Position numbers and translations under genes: made by a program. The notes beneath the pieces are model-generated. The model searched no databases. It saw only the letters and a list, made by a program, of their open reading frames with translations, and had not been told where the DNA came from. From contig NW_022098002.1 in the NCBI RefSeq assembly GCF_002288925.2, forward strand, positions 1,122,741 through 1,186,740: DNA of 64,000 nt. The letters run 5' to 3'. This document shows, in pieces, positions 1 through 11,560 of the stretch. Each line of letters begins with the position of its first letter. The stretch's first letter is position 1. This stretch comes from Delphinapterus leucas. Its lineage: Eukaryota; Chordata; Mammalia; Artiodactyla; Monodontidae.

Positions 1-940
1 ATTGGAAGACTGAAACCCAAGTGTCAAGCTCATTCGTTTTAAGCTCTAACAAACCAAATTTGATTAGCTCAGACCTGAAATGCTGATATCCTTCAGGTAA
101 CAGAGTTTAAGCCTAACTTTCTAAACGATTTCTATCTTCTGTTAAGAAGGCCAAATACAAGCTTAAAATGTGGGGCTGTTTAACTTTTGAAGGCAGTGAT
201 TATTAACTTGATCGGGGTCATGAACCCCACCGAGGAGCTGATGAAAACTGAGGTGGACGCCTTCTTCCCTGAAAAGCACACACACGTGAGCCTGCACATG
301 GCATGTTTTGCCCAAGGTTTTAAGGGATTCACAGACGTCCTGGAAAGGCTGTCTTTGGACACTGGGTTCGACATTTTTGATTCACGGAGGTAACACTGAC
401 ATCCTCACTCATCTTCCACTCGCTCGTGCTTCTGTGCAGGCCACGTTTGCGGAAGGCCAACTTAAGGCCTGTGCTAAAAGCTGAGCGGGACGCCAGGAAA
501 GACAGGGTGCAGCCCCTGCAGCAGAGGCTCCGGTGCAAAGCGAAGCGGACCCAGGTGAGACCGTCCCACTGTCAGCACGGCCACCCACAGCTCTCCCAGG
601 ACCGCAGCCTGCTTGTCTGGGGCTCGAGCCCTCAGACCGTGACCCCAGTTCTGAGACCGAGACAATGGAGTGCACAGCGCTTTCTTTGTAAACGGCGAAC
701 ACTGTACAAATGTTAGCTGTTGGTTTTATGAAGTCAAACTTGCCTTCCTGTTTTGAGAGGCAGCCACTGGGCAGGAAAGCACAAATTATTCCAGGAAAGT
801 GAAAGTGAGGAGAAGACAATTAACCGTAAGAAGCGTCCCTAATGGTCTTAATGAGGGGAGAGGGTCATTTAGCCAACAGCACCCAACCAACGGTTTTGAA
901 AAGTTTTTAAAATGATGATCCTTTAAAAACTAAAGCTGCC
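1..940. other. Unique sequence, no gene recognised
   Basis: I see no repeat or known gene here. A 68-codon open frame on the plus strand (187-393) has balanced amino-acid composition but matches nothing I recognise, has no upstream promoter signal and could be chance. The part from about 420 to 680 is moderately GC-rich. Confidence 0.5.
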
Positions 941-1155
941 GGGCTTCCCTGGTGGCGCAGTGGTTGAGAGTCCGCCTGCCGATGCAGGGGACATGGGTTC
1001 GTGCCCCGGTCTGGGAGGATCCCACATGCCACGGAGCGGCTGGGCCCGTGAGCCATGGCTGCTGAGCCTGTGCGTCCGGAGCCTGTGCTCCGCAACGGGA
1101 GAGGCCACAGCAGCGAGAGGCCCGCGTACCGCAAAAAAAAATAAAAATAAAAAAA
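941..1155 (+). mobile_element. Cetacean CHR-type tRNA-derived SINE
   Basis: The element begins with the cetacean SINE head (gggcttccctggtgg), shows a pol III A-box-like stretch (ggcgcagtgg) and a B-box-like stretch (gggttcgtgcc), and ends in an A-rich tail with interspersed T. It is flanked by a perfect 10-base target-site duplication, taaagctgcc, at 931-940 and 1156-1165. The intact duplication and tail show insertion by L1-type target-primed reverse transcription. It is about 215 bases long and close to the other two copies of this type in the window, so it is a comparatively young copy. CHR SINEs derive from a tRNA and are mobilised by L1 proteins in trans. Confidence 0.95.
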
Positions 1156-1514
1156 TAAAGCTGCCAAGATAATAAAGGAAGAAGTGCTGGCTAGAGCTTG
1201 TAGCATAGGGCTTTTTTGACTTACTTAATGCATTCTTTATTGGTTCACAAGATACATAAATAAAATACACTGAAATTAAATAAATATAATAAATAAAAGG
1301 TTTATAAGATAGTTACTCTTGAAACTCACTGATTTCTTATACCTTACGTGCTAAAACACCTGCCCTCCCCTGGGACTCACACACTCTATGCTTTTGTAGC
1401 TAAGATATCTAAGCTTGAAAATACGATTGCTCTAGAGCCCGTCACAGCTGCAAGACAGTCAGACCCCATATCCCACGGAGGACAGTGCCTCTTTCTCCCA
1501 ACTTAGGATGGAGA
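1156..1514. other. AT-rich unique sequence
   Basis: After the SINE tail there is an AT-rich stretch (about 1210-1310) with many short A/T runs and several AATAAA words. No gene or clear repeat is visible. Confidence 0.4.
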
Positions 1515-1735
1515 CACGGTAAGGAGAGCCTGGACCTTGGACAGACCCGGGCTAGAATCCCAGCTCTGCTACCCAATGCCTGGGATGATGGGCAAGTCAC
1601 TTCAACTGTAAAATGAGGGTAACAAGGCCTCTTTTGTAGGCTTTAAACAAATAAATGAGAAAATGAGTATAAAGTGCCTATAACAGTGGTTGGCACAAAG
1701 GAGTAGGTCACTAAAATGGTAGCTGCCATTAATTC
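1515..1735 (+). mobile_element. MIR SINE, ancient
   Basis: The order of features follows the MIR consensus: a tRNA-like 'gggctagaatcccagctctgctac' region, the core with 'gggcaagtcacttcaac...gtaaaatgagggtaa', and a 3' end with 'ataaagtgcctataacagtggttggcaca'-like words. It is strongly diverged and has no recognisable target-site duplication, as expected for an element older than placental radiation. Confidence 0.8.
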
Positions 1736-1779
1736 GCACTAATGATGCCATTCACTAAATAAATGAGGTGCAAATGTGC

Positions 1780-1980
1780 CCCAGTTACAGCACTACATGC
1801 TTTGTAAAACACCCTCACAATCTGTCACCTGATCCTCACAATAAACTTGGAGTTAATCAGCGTGCACTATGGTTTCCCTTTCACCCACGAGAGCACGGGA
1901 TGAAAGATGTTAACTGATTCGCCAGTCTTCCAGTGGCAGACACGAAGTGGCCCAGTAGAGACTGTCCATCCTACAGCACC
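1780..1980 (-). mobile_element. MIR SINE fragment, antisense
   Basis: In plus orientation it shows the reverse MIR signature: 'cctcacaat...atcctcacaataa', then a degraded 'gatgaaag' core and 'gccagtc...agtggcagac' near the tRNA-like end. Diverged and partial. Confidence 0.6.
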
Positions 1981-4880
1981 TGGTGTGTCCAGCCAGCAGG
2001 GCATCATGTGTCACCAGCATCCACTGGTCCAGCACAAGCTATTAACACTGTAGATATTCAAGAAAGGAAAAAGAGAATCGTTGTCTGGGGGCTGTGAACA
2101 CATAATCAGGAGGCAACCAGTCTCAAGAGAAACTGGAGAGCGTAGGAAAGAAACGGGTGATAGGGTAAAGCCTGTGGCCCTCCTGAGGGTGGGTCACACG
2201 GACCAGAAGAGTGACGTCTGTGAAAACAGCACGACAGTGTGTCGAGGACACACAGTCCTTGGTAATCTCCAGCATCCCAGCTATTTTCAGTTACTGCTAC
2301 AAAGAAAATGCAGTGGAAAATGACAACAAACCAAAGACCACAACCAAAACCCATATGCTCTTTTTTTTTTTTTTTTACTCCTGAGAGTGGGGCAAGGAAG
2401 GACTAAGCTAAGGAAAGAGTGAAATCTGTTCTTCACAAGTGGGAAGCACTTAGTGTATGTAGAGCAGTTCCGGTGGACACAACTGGCCACCTCCAGCAAG
2501 AAAACAAGGCCTCCAAGTTGAACTTCTGACTAAGCGTGCCAATAAGAGAAGACGCCTTTCCAATATGAAGAGGTCTTCGAAGAATTTCAGTGCACGAGTA
2601 TTGGGACTGCATCCTCAAAGGCCAACACTTTACAGATTATATTTAGCTCTTAAATGAAAGCAGCTCGAGCACAGGCTCAGAGGACAGAGGCCTCACTGGG
2701 TGCAGGAGAACCTGCCAGCATGTGCACGGTCGCCCAGGCTGACTTCCCGGTCCCGAAGGACCGTCCATCACTGGGACTTGTTTACAGCAACTTTGAATAG
2801 GGTGGTGACTGAGGGGAGAGGCTGATGGGGGAGAGTCAGCCGGGGATGCTGCCAGAGAGCAAACCGAAAACGCAAAGACACAAAGATTCTTCATTTCTTC
2901 TCAACTTCTCTGCAGGGGGCAGCTTGTTAGCAACTGGTTTCCGGAAGGAGGCTTTCCTGGAAACATTACCCCTATGTTCTGTTGGATATTCCTCCTGTTT
3001 AAGCTGGGATGTATGTTTCAGAGCAAAATATAAGGTAAAGAGGTCACACAGGGACGCTTTGATCATCACCACCTGGGGCTTCTTGGTGAATGGCAGTGAC
3101 TGCAAGCCCCTATCTGCAAGCATGAGGCTCACGGGCAGGGTTAAAGCAGATGGCGGAGAGGATTTCGGCTGTCTCTCTGGGTGATGGGGAAATGCAGGGG
3201 AAGTTCAAGGGGAAAAACAGAGCATGGACTTGATAGTTTACATACAGTCAGGGCAGTTAGAAAACACTGAGGGTCCACTCTTTCAGCTTCAAGATAAGTA
3301 TCCTGTTTGAGAGAAAATCTAAGTTATTTGGGTTAACCAAGGACTTTCTCAACACTTACGGTGGTCCTTGGAAAGTATTAGCATCTACTGAACTAATAAT
3401 TCCTCAGATGGAACTCTGTGCTTTTAACGAGATTGTGAAGACAGGCCTGTCCATGGCTCAGAATGGTTAGGGCTCCGCTGAGTCAGACGTGGGACGTCAA
3501 ATACCAGTTGGCGCTAAACCATCTCACAAAAGGGTTCTGGGTACCTCAGGACCACACAGGTGAAGACGGGGCCACCGCTTGGCTGAGTGTGTGACGGCAG
3601 AGGCAAGTCTGAGTTACCTGACGTGACAGATTCACGGCTTCGCGGGCAGGAGAGCAAGCACCGCACTCAGGGGTGGCCAGCCGTGGACGGGGAACTTGTG
3701 GTCAGCAGGTGACACTGCTGGGGGCTGGCCCAGGTCTCAGCTCCTGATGTCTGATGTGTGAATTCTAAGTGGCCAATTCCTCTTGAGAGAGTGTGGGAAA
3801 CAAACTCCATTGAGGTAGTCACAGATTGTTCCAAACATGTCAAGATTTTAGTCTCCTTGGAATGGATTCAGAAGATTTTAACATGTAAGGGTGCAGCTTG
3901 TTCTTATGAAATATCAAGTCCATTAATAGCTCATCTGTATCTTACAGTTCAAACGTCTATGATTAGGTCAAAAGTTCAAACCACTCTACTGCATAACGCG
4001 TGTTTGAAAAATGGGAACTAAGCTGTGTTTTCCAATAGTAGCTTCGATTTAAAGCACAGAAATGCCCACTGTTCAAAAATCAACATCAGAATGACGTAAA
4101 AATTAATGAAAGGAAATCTTGAAAGAAGAAAGTCACGGCCATTGTTGTTTCTTGCAGAATTCCCAAGGGGCACTGGATATATCGGAAGCAAGGCCTTATA
4201 AATGCATGAATCAAAAATATAAGAATTGCACTTCCCTATCTCTCTCTGAGCTGCACTGTGAACACAGACATGGCTGCGGAATAAAGGACAGTGTTATTAT
4301 CTGGTGTGCAGAGATAGGCCGCCTCCTAACCCCTTGTGCCTCACCACTCCGGTGCCACAGCGTGCACCTCCCTGTCTCGGGGAAATCGCATCCTTGCTGT
4401 ACAGCATCTGTCACGAGGGCTTTCTGGGTACGGGGAGGATACAGAGTAATGAGTTGATATGAGATACGGGGTAGATCCCACGAGCCAGACAGGCAGGCTC
4501 GCAGATGAATTATGAGGCCGATTCCTTCACAGCTGCAGAGAGTTTTCAGATTTTGTAAAACAAAACATGATGCAATCTCTCACTAGGCTATTAAAGTGGA
4601 TTAGGGCCCATCGGCATCCCCACATGATGACTGTGTGTAAATGTGCAGACACAGAAAAACACGGGCATAAAAACACACACTCTGTCCTTCTGTCTCACCA
4701 AAAATCTAGGAAAGATGTCTCAGACTACGGCTCACATTGAAACCATATGTGCAGCAAGTTACAGCTCAGAAAAGCCTGGTAACTCACGTCAGGGTAGAAA
4801 TCACTTGACCCAAACTAAGAAAAGAAGAGCTTCCGAAGTTTTCCTTTGTATAAAGGAAGCACATTTTCCTATTTAATTAT
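1981..4880. other. Unique sequence, no gene recognised
   Basis: Mixed-composition sequence. A T16 run lies at 2361-2376, probably an old retroposon tail. Open frames of up to 119 codons (2825-3184) look like chance: they have no domain I know and no matching splice sites. The stretch 4125-4160 ends in a fair 3' splice-site-like tract (ttgttgtttcttgcag) but I see no partner donor. Confidence 0.4.
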
Positions 4881-4884
4881 TGTA

Positions 4885-5040
4885 GTTATATCTTTACCAG
4901 CCACTCTGACTGAATCACAGACGTACAGAATTTTAGAGCCGCACAAGACCCTCGATGGCCTTCAACGACGGAAAGGGAACCAAGTTTCAGAGTTGAAGTT
5001 AGAGCCGCGAGTCAGAGACAAAGTCAGGACTTACTAAGGA
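4885..5040. repeat. Possible ancient SINE/LINE relic
   Basis: The words 'cagaattttagagccg', 'accaagtttcagag' and 'gagtcagagac' in this order resemble a very old mammalian interspersed repeat of the MIR/L3 type. Divergence is high and the assignment is tentative. Confidence 0.3.
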
Positions 5041-7020
5041 GGGATATCCGGAAGCCGGCAGGCGCCTGCCCATCCCTGGAGGCGGGAGCAGGGCCCTGGG
5101 GACGTCCACTCAGTGGCCTCGTGCCTTTGGCTTCTTTCCCAGGACACGTCCTGTGGCGACAGCTACTTAATTAAAACCCATAACACCTAATGTGATTATG
5201 AAAATAATAAGACAACTCAGGGACCCAAGCCTTCAAGAGACGAGGGGGAGAGTCTGCTCGCAGGCGGTGGGCGGGGGAGGGGTGTGCGGGCAGCCTTGGG
5301 AGGACCCCAGGGCCACGTTGGCGTCTGCATCTTCTCCTGTCACACAAGGGCCTCCTGCCCACCCAAGTTCACCTCTGGAGACCCTGGCAGGGCCGAGACT
5401 GTGTAAGTGTTGACAACGCAACACGAGAGTGACAGCACGACCTGGCCCTCACCTGCCACCGCTAGATACCATCCTAACGCCTACACGAATCAAAGCATCT
5501 ATGAGCGCAGTGCCCACGCTGGACGGGAGGGACTCGAACCCGCCACGCTCCAAAGCCTCCTCCGTCTCCTGGCCCGCAGTCCCCAGACACACCCTTCTTT
5601 GAGGCTTGCAGCTACAGATCCATTCACGGGCCAGCCCAACGCCCTGCCGGGAACCCAGGGACAGGAGAAGAGGGGCCTGGTCAGTAGTCTCCCTGTGGCC
5701 CAGGTCTGCTTCCTGTAGAAACGTGTGTCACTCTTCTCCAGGATACAGAGATGCTCTGATGCTTGTTTCTAAGTGTCGGGTATTTTTTTCTTCAAATTTT
5801 CTCAATTTTCTAAAGTGGATGTTTACTCTTTTCTGTCTTTACAGTAAAATAGAAAAGGGGACCTGGGAGACTGGAGGGGGGTTTACAGTGGTTTTACTGC
5901 ACGATGCAGCGTGTGTTTCGCCACCTCCCTTGCCAGGCGTGTCCAGGCCTTTGCGCTGCCGCCGTCCTGGAACCACAGGGGCAGCCAGGAAAGCAAACAG
6001 CTGCACTCAGAGGCCAGAAGCTCCATCAGTCTGTGAACTGACAACCAGGCACAATCTGGACTTGACCACGCGGCACGATCAAGAAGATACAGTCACGGAG
6101 GGCAGTGAAGAAGCACCATTTCTCTATTTCCCCTGAGTTTTAAAGTCACGGGGCAGCCACTGCCCTTCTCTAAGCCAATTTTGTTAAAACAGGTAAATTC
6201 CCATTGAAACCTGAGGCGCTCCTGCAGGTACGGGGGCCGTACACCCCACAAGGCGCTGAGCAGTCTCAGGTCCTGATGCTCCCGTGTGACCTGTGGCCAC
6301 GGCATCACCTGGGAGTCACCTGGCTCTCAGGCTCCAGCTCAGGCCCACGGTCACAGGCTGCATTGACCCAAATCCCCAGAGTGCCTCTCTAGCTCTTTTC
6401 TACCTGGGCACTCAACGCCCACCTCCCCCCATCCGCCACCCTGGAGCCTGTCATGATGGGAAACCATCCAGGAGAGGGTGAAGACAGGCACTCTGCTCCA
6501 TCAAGGGCTCCCAGGCTCGGGGGTCGCGGCTCGAGCTCATCAGCCAAGGAAGCAGCAACACCGAGCACGTGCAGGTGGCCACCTGGCAGGTGCCAGACAA
6601 CCACCAGAGTGAAAACAGCGGTTGAGACACAGGATCTGGTCACCCCTCACCCAGGATGGCCTGACGACAGCAAAGCCCAGCACTGGTGAGCCCCCAGCAG
6701 GTGCCAGGCCCCGTGCGGTCCACAGCCGTCCCGGCCCGCACGGTGCTCTGCTCCTCTCTGACGGCAGGAGCGAGGGTGGACGCGCCCCTGTACCAGCACC
6801 GCACGACTCCTGAGGGGCCTGGGCGTCAGCCCGCGCTCCGCCCACCACTCCGCACTGCTTCATTCCTGTGGCGCAGAATGCTTTGGAAGCGTTCCGATGC
6901 AGCAATTCTGGAAGAAAAATCATCTGTGTGCTTTTCTATTTTCTATTATTTCTGTATTTCTTTGTGACATAGCTCCAAACTTACTGCTGAAGGCTGAGGT
7001 CGCCTTGTCTGGGGAAATTT
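5041..7020. other. Unique, fairly GC-rich sequence
   Basis: No gene is recognised. Several GC-rich open frames (for example 5606-6136 plus and 6540-6923 minus) show no domain and overlap each other on both strands, which is typical of GC-rich non-coding DNA. Around 6290-6370 there is weak similarity to MER5-type hAT elements (atcacctgggagtcacc), too weak to call. Confidence 0.4.
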
Positions 7021-7022
7021 AA

Positions 7023-7110
7023 ACACACACACACACACACACACACACCCCTACATACACACACACATGCACACGTGCGCACACATACATATGCACACGC
7101 ACAAATACAC
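7023..7110. repeat. CA microsatellite
   Basis: A pure (CA)12-13 tract is followed by interrupted CA with TACA and GTGCGC words. The alternating purine-pyrimidine order gives Z-DNA potential. Expected to be length-polymorphic. Confidence 0.95.
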
Positions 7111-7112
7111 AT

Positions 7113-7134
7113 AGTAGCAACTCCAGTTGCTACT
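7113..7134. repeat. Perfect 10-bp inverted repeat
   Basis: agtagcaact and its exact reverse complement are separated by two bases. A second, offset hairpin (ctccag / ctggag, 7121-7126 and 7133-7138) overlaps it. It lies directly after the CA repeat. Confidence 0.85.
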
Positions 7135-8339
7135 GGAGACCACTGAAGTGGGAGACCTTACTTCAACAGCGGGTGTTACACCATCAGTCTTAGGGATTTT
7201 CTAAGATCGCAATAACATGAATATTTCTAGGAAAGGGGCACGTACAGCAAGTATGTGCTCCCTAAATGCAGTGGGAGCTCCAGCAGCCCTGAGGAGGGGA
7301 CAGGACTGGAGCTGAATGAGGTGTTCCCTGGGTGAAGGTCACAGTGTAGCACATTCTCTCTCTGGGGGGGCAGGGGAGGGTGGCACGGACAGCAAGAAGG
7401 TATAAAATGCCTTCCTCATTTAAAACACAAACTTGTCTCTTCCGGCAGCTCACCGTGAATAACGAACCAGGGAATTAAAAGCTTTAAGCCTGTTAAAGAA
7501 GCAATATTAAGTTTGGTATAAATATAGCTGAAATAATCCAGACAGTTTTATGACCTTACACCCCAAATAAAGGTGAAATGCTGAATTCTTTCCCTGGAAA
7601 TAGAGGTAAACACAGCTAACAGATGGAAGAGCTGAATGGAAATTTCAATAAAGAAGGCCACAAAGAAGCATTTGTAAGCTCAGGGGTGCACGCTTTAAAA
7701 ACAGCAGCTGAAAAATGGAACTTTGTTTTATTTTGATAGAGTGCCAACACAGTGCTGCATTCCTTAAAGAGCGAATAAAGGCTTGAGTTAGACTGGCCTT
7801 CTCAACACCTCTCGAAAAGCCCCCTTGGGTCTCATTTTGCTGGGATGACTATTTATATGACAGGTAAGGGAATAATTTTGCTGGATTCAGTTACACCCGG
7901 GCCTCTGTGACCCCCGGGTCAGAAGAGCAGAGGCAGAAGTGACAACGCAGATAATTGCCTGTTTAGGGTGATGGAGCAGTGACTGAAGCCCAGATTATAA
8001 CACCTGAAAGATAAATGATCTGGCGTGAGGTGCAGGGGGGCAGAGGCGAGGGGCCGGGCAGTGCAGTGCCCAGTGGCTGGACTCTGGATTCCGTGGGGAG
8101 GGGCACGTTTCCTGACCTGGAACTCACTCCAGCCTGACCGTTCCAGCATCTCAAATAGGTTAGTTTGTAAAACATGCCATAAAACAGAAACTCAGCCCAA
8201 CGTCCCAAACTGCAGGATTAGAGTAACATTAGTTAACGTGGCCCTCCATTAATTTTCACCGTAACCTCTGAAGGCCAAGACCTGCCCCAGATTCATTATT
8301 TTTGTCTGTCACTGGAGGGAACTTTCCCTTCCTGCCAGC
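7135..8339. other. Unique sequence, possible conserved non-coding block
   Basis: No gene or repeat is recognised. From about 7480 to 7790 the sequence is complex, AT-leaning and free of repeats, with several AT-rich homeodomain-like and TATA-like words. That texture is common in conserved enhancers, but conservation cannot be judged from one sequence. Confidence 0.35.
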
Positions 8340-8860
8340 CAGGAAAAAGCCTGCTGACGTCCGCAGTTCAGACCTCAGCGCGCGGACCGCGGCCTGACCG
8401 CTGTGGGCCAGGCCTGCACCAGCTCCTCCGACAGGACTTGGCCCCGTAGATTTTCTTTATTTTTTTTTTTTTTTCCTCTAAGGCAGAAAAATGCCTGGAA
8501 ATGTTTTCCAAGCCTGACAGCCCCTGCCCTCCCAGTTCAGGCTGCCTATTGCCGCGCCTGCCCCTTCCTTCTCGAGGGGTTGCTGAGGCCGCCCAGGCTA
8601 CTCCCTGGACCAGGCCTGGCCACCCCGTTCACAGGCCGGGCCAGCCCTTCTCCGGCCGGTCTCCCTGGTGGCCACCGCCGGGAGCCTTTCTGCCCTGGTC
8701 CCACGATGCCACCTGACGGGAAACTTCAGGATGGGTGTCTCCTGTCCAGGGCTCCTCCTCCGACCCGGGGCCCCACTCCTCAGCCCCGCGGACTGTCTCC
8801 TGACCGATGGACCCGTGCTCCGGAGCTGGACAGCTACCTCTAGGTGAATCCACGTGTCTG
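8340..8860. promoter_or_regulatory. GC-rich block, borderline CpG island
   Basis: By hand count about 30 CpG dinucleotides lie in 520 bases, with a dense cluster (gcgcgcggaccgcgg) at 8378-8392. The observed/expected ratio is near 0.6, so it is borderline. A T-rich tract at 8457-8475 interrupts it. Open frames of up to 146 codons here are GC-driven and show no recognisable domain. Confidence 0.35.
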
Positions 8861-9284
8861 GTGGGCTAGGGCCTGGGACTCTCCCCAGACCTTCTCCCTC
8901 CAAATCCCTCCAAAATCGACCGAAGAGCCATGAGCGACCTGAGAAGATTATGACTTGGAAGGAAACTTGGTGACCCAGGCCACAATTTTCCAGGACAGAC
9001 GGTGCACTTGACGCTCGCTATGGGGACACCGTGCGATGATGTGCACCGTCTTGTGAAGAGTGTCCTGTGATCCGTCTCCTGAGGACCGTTCCCTCCGAAG
9101 GGCCCCTCTAGCCACACACAGACCCCCGCCCCTGCGGGACAGCTGGCGATGGGCTCTGAGGAGGGCGCGCTGAACACACCCCTCCACTTGCAGCCGACCG
9201 CTGACGTGGGTGAAAAGAGACATTCTCGGAACTGCACCTGAGGATATAAGGCTTTGTTTTCTAAGCCATCACTTCCGACCCTCT
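8861..9284. other. Unique sequence
   Basis: No gene or repeat is recognised. Open frames on the minus strand (8866-9348, 160 codons) have no domain that I know. Confidence 0.4.
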
Positions 9285-9440
9285 GGGAGAGTGTGACATT
9301 GGGCGAATCCCTTCCTTCTCTGAGGCCCGGTTTCCTCGTCTGTAACATGAGGATGAGACGTGGGGTAGCACAGGGGTCTCATTAGGATTCAATGTCAGTA
9401 CTCAGCCTGGCGGGACACATAGACTAGATCCCACGTGTGC
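9285..9440 (+). mobile_element. MIR SINE fragment
   Basis: The MIR core is visible: 'tgacattgggcgaatcccttccttctctgaggcc' style spacing, then 'tttcctcgtctgtaacatgagg' and a decayed 3' end. The tRNA-like head is missing or unrecognisable. Confidence 0.7.
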
Positions 9441-10067
9441 AACACCTGCTGCTAGTCGAATAGCTTCCACGGCGGGAAAGGTGGCCCCGTGGCTCCCTGG
9501 GGACGGTCGGCACCGGCCGGGCACGCGGCGCTCAAAGGCCTGTGCCCCTCGGCCTCCGAGCTCTTGTGACACTCAGCCCACCCACCTCCACCAGGCACCG
9601 GGAGCCTGATCCGTCACACAGACCATCCTGCTTTCCTTCCTGTTCCCCAGCCTGTGGGCTGGGGGCCTCTCCACCCGCCTGCTTGGCAAGAGGGGGCACT
9701 GCTGGATGCCAGACCCAGGGAGTGGGCAGCCTCCCACCCCAGGAAGCTCTGCCCACTTCCTCTTCCGCGAGGATCAACACGCTCACCACCTCTCCCGGAC
9801 ACATGTCGCCCGTGTGTTACAACAGCTCCAGTGTCTGAGGGACGTCAGACCCAGAGAAGGACTTGCCTTTTCTTTCTGCCTTATTCTACACCAAGGGGAC
9901 TTTCCTTTTAACTGGGGCGGCTGGATTGCACCCCGAGATTTACAAGCCCAAGTCCACGCAGAGGTCGGACGTGGTACGGACGTGATGATGCAGCATCTTT
10001 TTTTTTTTATGTATAAATTTAATACCATGATATGAAGCAACCAAGATTTTTCTTCTTCTTCTTTCAG
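9441..10067. other. Unique sequence with a small CpG cluster
   Basis: A short CpG cluster lies at about 9485-9560. The rest is ordinary sequence, ending in an AT-rich run and the pyrimidine tract that precedes the candidate exon. Confidence 0.4.
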
Positions 10068-10113
10068 ATCTCATTACGCACACAACTGGAGTCTGAAGAA
10101 TTACCTGCGGGAA
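10068..10113 (+). other. Candidate 46-base exon
   Basis: A strong acceptor-like tract (tcttcttcttctttcag, ending at 10067) is followed by 46 bases and then a near-consensus donor (GAA|gtgagt at 10114-10119). Two of three frames are open. One reads SHYAHNWSLKNYLRE and ends exactly on a codon boundary; another reads ISLRTQLESEELPAG. I recognise neither. It could be a short internal exon of an unseen gene or a chance pairing of splice signals. Confidence 0.25.
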
Positions 10114-10119
10114 GTGAGT

Positions 10120-11429
10120 TTTTCTCTGAATGCTGCACTTGGACAAACCTGCCCTGTGCCGTCAGATCTCTGAGTCTGTAAGCACGGACCCAGAGCGGGA
10201 GGCCCCCGCTTCGTGAAGGTGGCACAGGACACCTTGCTGGTCGGAGTAGGCTCTTGGCTGTGCTTAGGGGACGCCCCTCACAAAGGACTCCGCCTGCCAG
10301 CTCCCTCTGCAGGCGTCCGAGCCAGCTCCGCCCCTGCTGCTAGTGGCCCTGGCCCTCTGCTGTCCCCTGTCCCCCTCATCCCAGCCCAGGTCACCCCGTG
10401 TGAGACCCGGCTGCACCGTCGGTTCGGGGAACACAGCGTGCTGTGGACGTCCTCTGGAATGGACCCTGCTGGCCGTAACTGCCTTTCCTTTCAACTTAGC
10501 CCTGAAAGATGAGTCACTGGCTTCCAATACTCTTAATGGTTTATGGAGCCTTTTACAATTTTATAGTATTGTAGGAATAATAATTTAGGAGTAGCATGAT
10601 CCTCTCAAACCAGCAATTTTTTTTTTTTTTTTTTTTGGCAAAAGCTGATTTTCAGAGAATCCCAGCTGTCCTGAGATACTGATGAGCAGGGCAGAAGGGG
10701 CCAACTTCAAACACGATCCCGTCCCCACCCCTGCCGCCAAGGTCAACAGGCTGCACAGCACAGGCTGTTGTACTTGGATCAGAAGTCCCCAGAGCTGGAG
10801 GCCTGAAATGCAGCCGATTTTATTACAAGCAAAATTAATTCAATGGAATTCTATTGAAACTGCATGGGAGGGAAGGGAATTTGGCCTGGTGTAGTCCAGA
10901 CTCACAGAATTTGGTCCAACTCTCTCATTTATTTCCTTACCCCAGTCTAGCCCCAAAGAAACTTCTAGCAACAGACCTAGTTACATGTATTCAAACAGCA
11001 AGAAGGAAAAACAAAACACCCAAACCGAAGTCTGTCCTAAGGGTCACTGTTCCTCCACGCAGAGAACCAGACTCAATCACCTCCAACTGAAGCTTCATTA
11101 ACCTGAGTAAGGTCGACGAGATAACTTCTTTATCTCACTGGAGGCCACAAAATGCTCCCAAGCCTTAATCTTCTAATGATCTCTTTCAAAGTCTTTCTTA
11201 GGACCAATAAAAATCTGAATCTAGAGCAAATGGGACTGTCATGAAACACCAGCACGGTACCGCCCACAGAAGGAAGTGCCTCGTGGCCAAATGCCTGATT
11301 CTCAAAGCTCCTGATTTTAACTCAATCTTGGCGAAGAGAAGTATTAGGAATTGCTAGGAAGTCATGAATACGGGCAGAATTGCCCTGTCGATCAAAATGA
11401 AATAAAATATTTACAAGACAACGTCGCTT
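10120..11429. other. Unique sequence
   Basis: No gene is recognised. A T-run of about 20 bases lies at 10617-10636, possibly the tail of a decayed antisense retroposon. GC-rich at first, AT-rich after 10800. Confidence 0.4.
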
Positions 11430-11560
11430 ACACCGTGCCAGGCGCCACGGACGCCCACCCGCTTGCCTGATTCCCAGAACCCTGTGGCCTGCCCCTCAGA
11501 AAGCCGAGGTCAGAGAGGTGACAAGGCTGGGTCACGCGGCTCAGTCTCCCCGATGGCCCC
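11430..11560 (-). mobile_element. MIR SINE fragment, antisense
   Basis: The reverse MIR order is visible: 'accgtgccaggcgcc', then 'ttcccagaaccctgtggcctg', 'cagaaagccgaggtcagagaggtgacaaggctgggtcac'-type words. Diverged and truncated. Confidence 0.6.

Noticed and set aside
941..1020. tRNA-like promoter boxes
   Set aside because: They belong to the tRNA-derived head of a SINE, as in the other copies; not a tRNA gene.
5500..5590. tRNA-like T-arm on the minus strand (ggcgggttcgagtccc)
   Set aside because: The T-stem has a mismatch and I could not find a matching 5' acceptor strand or D-arm at the right distance.
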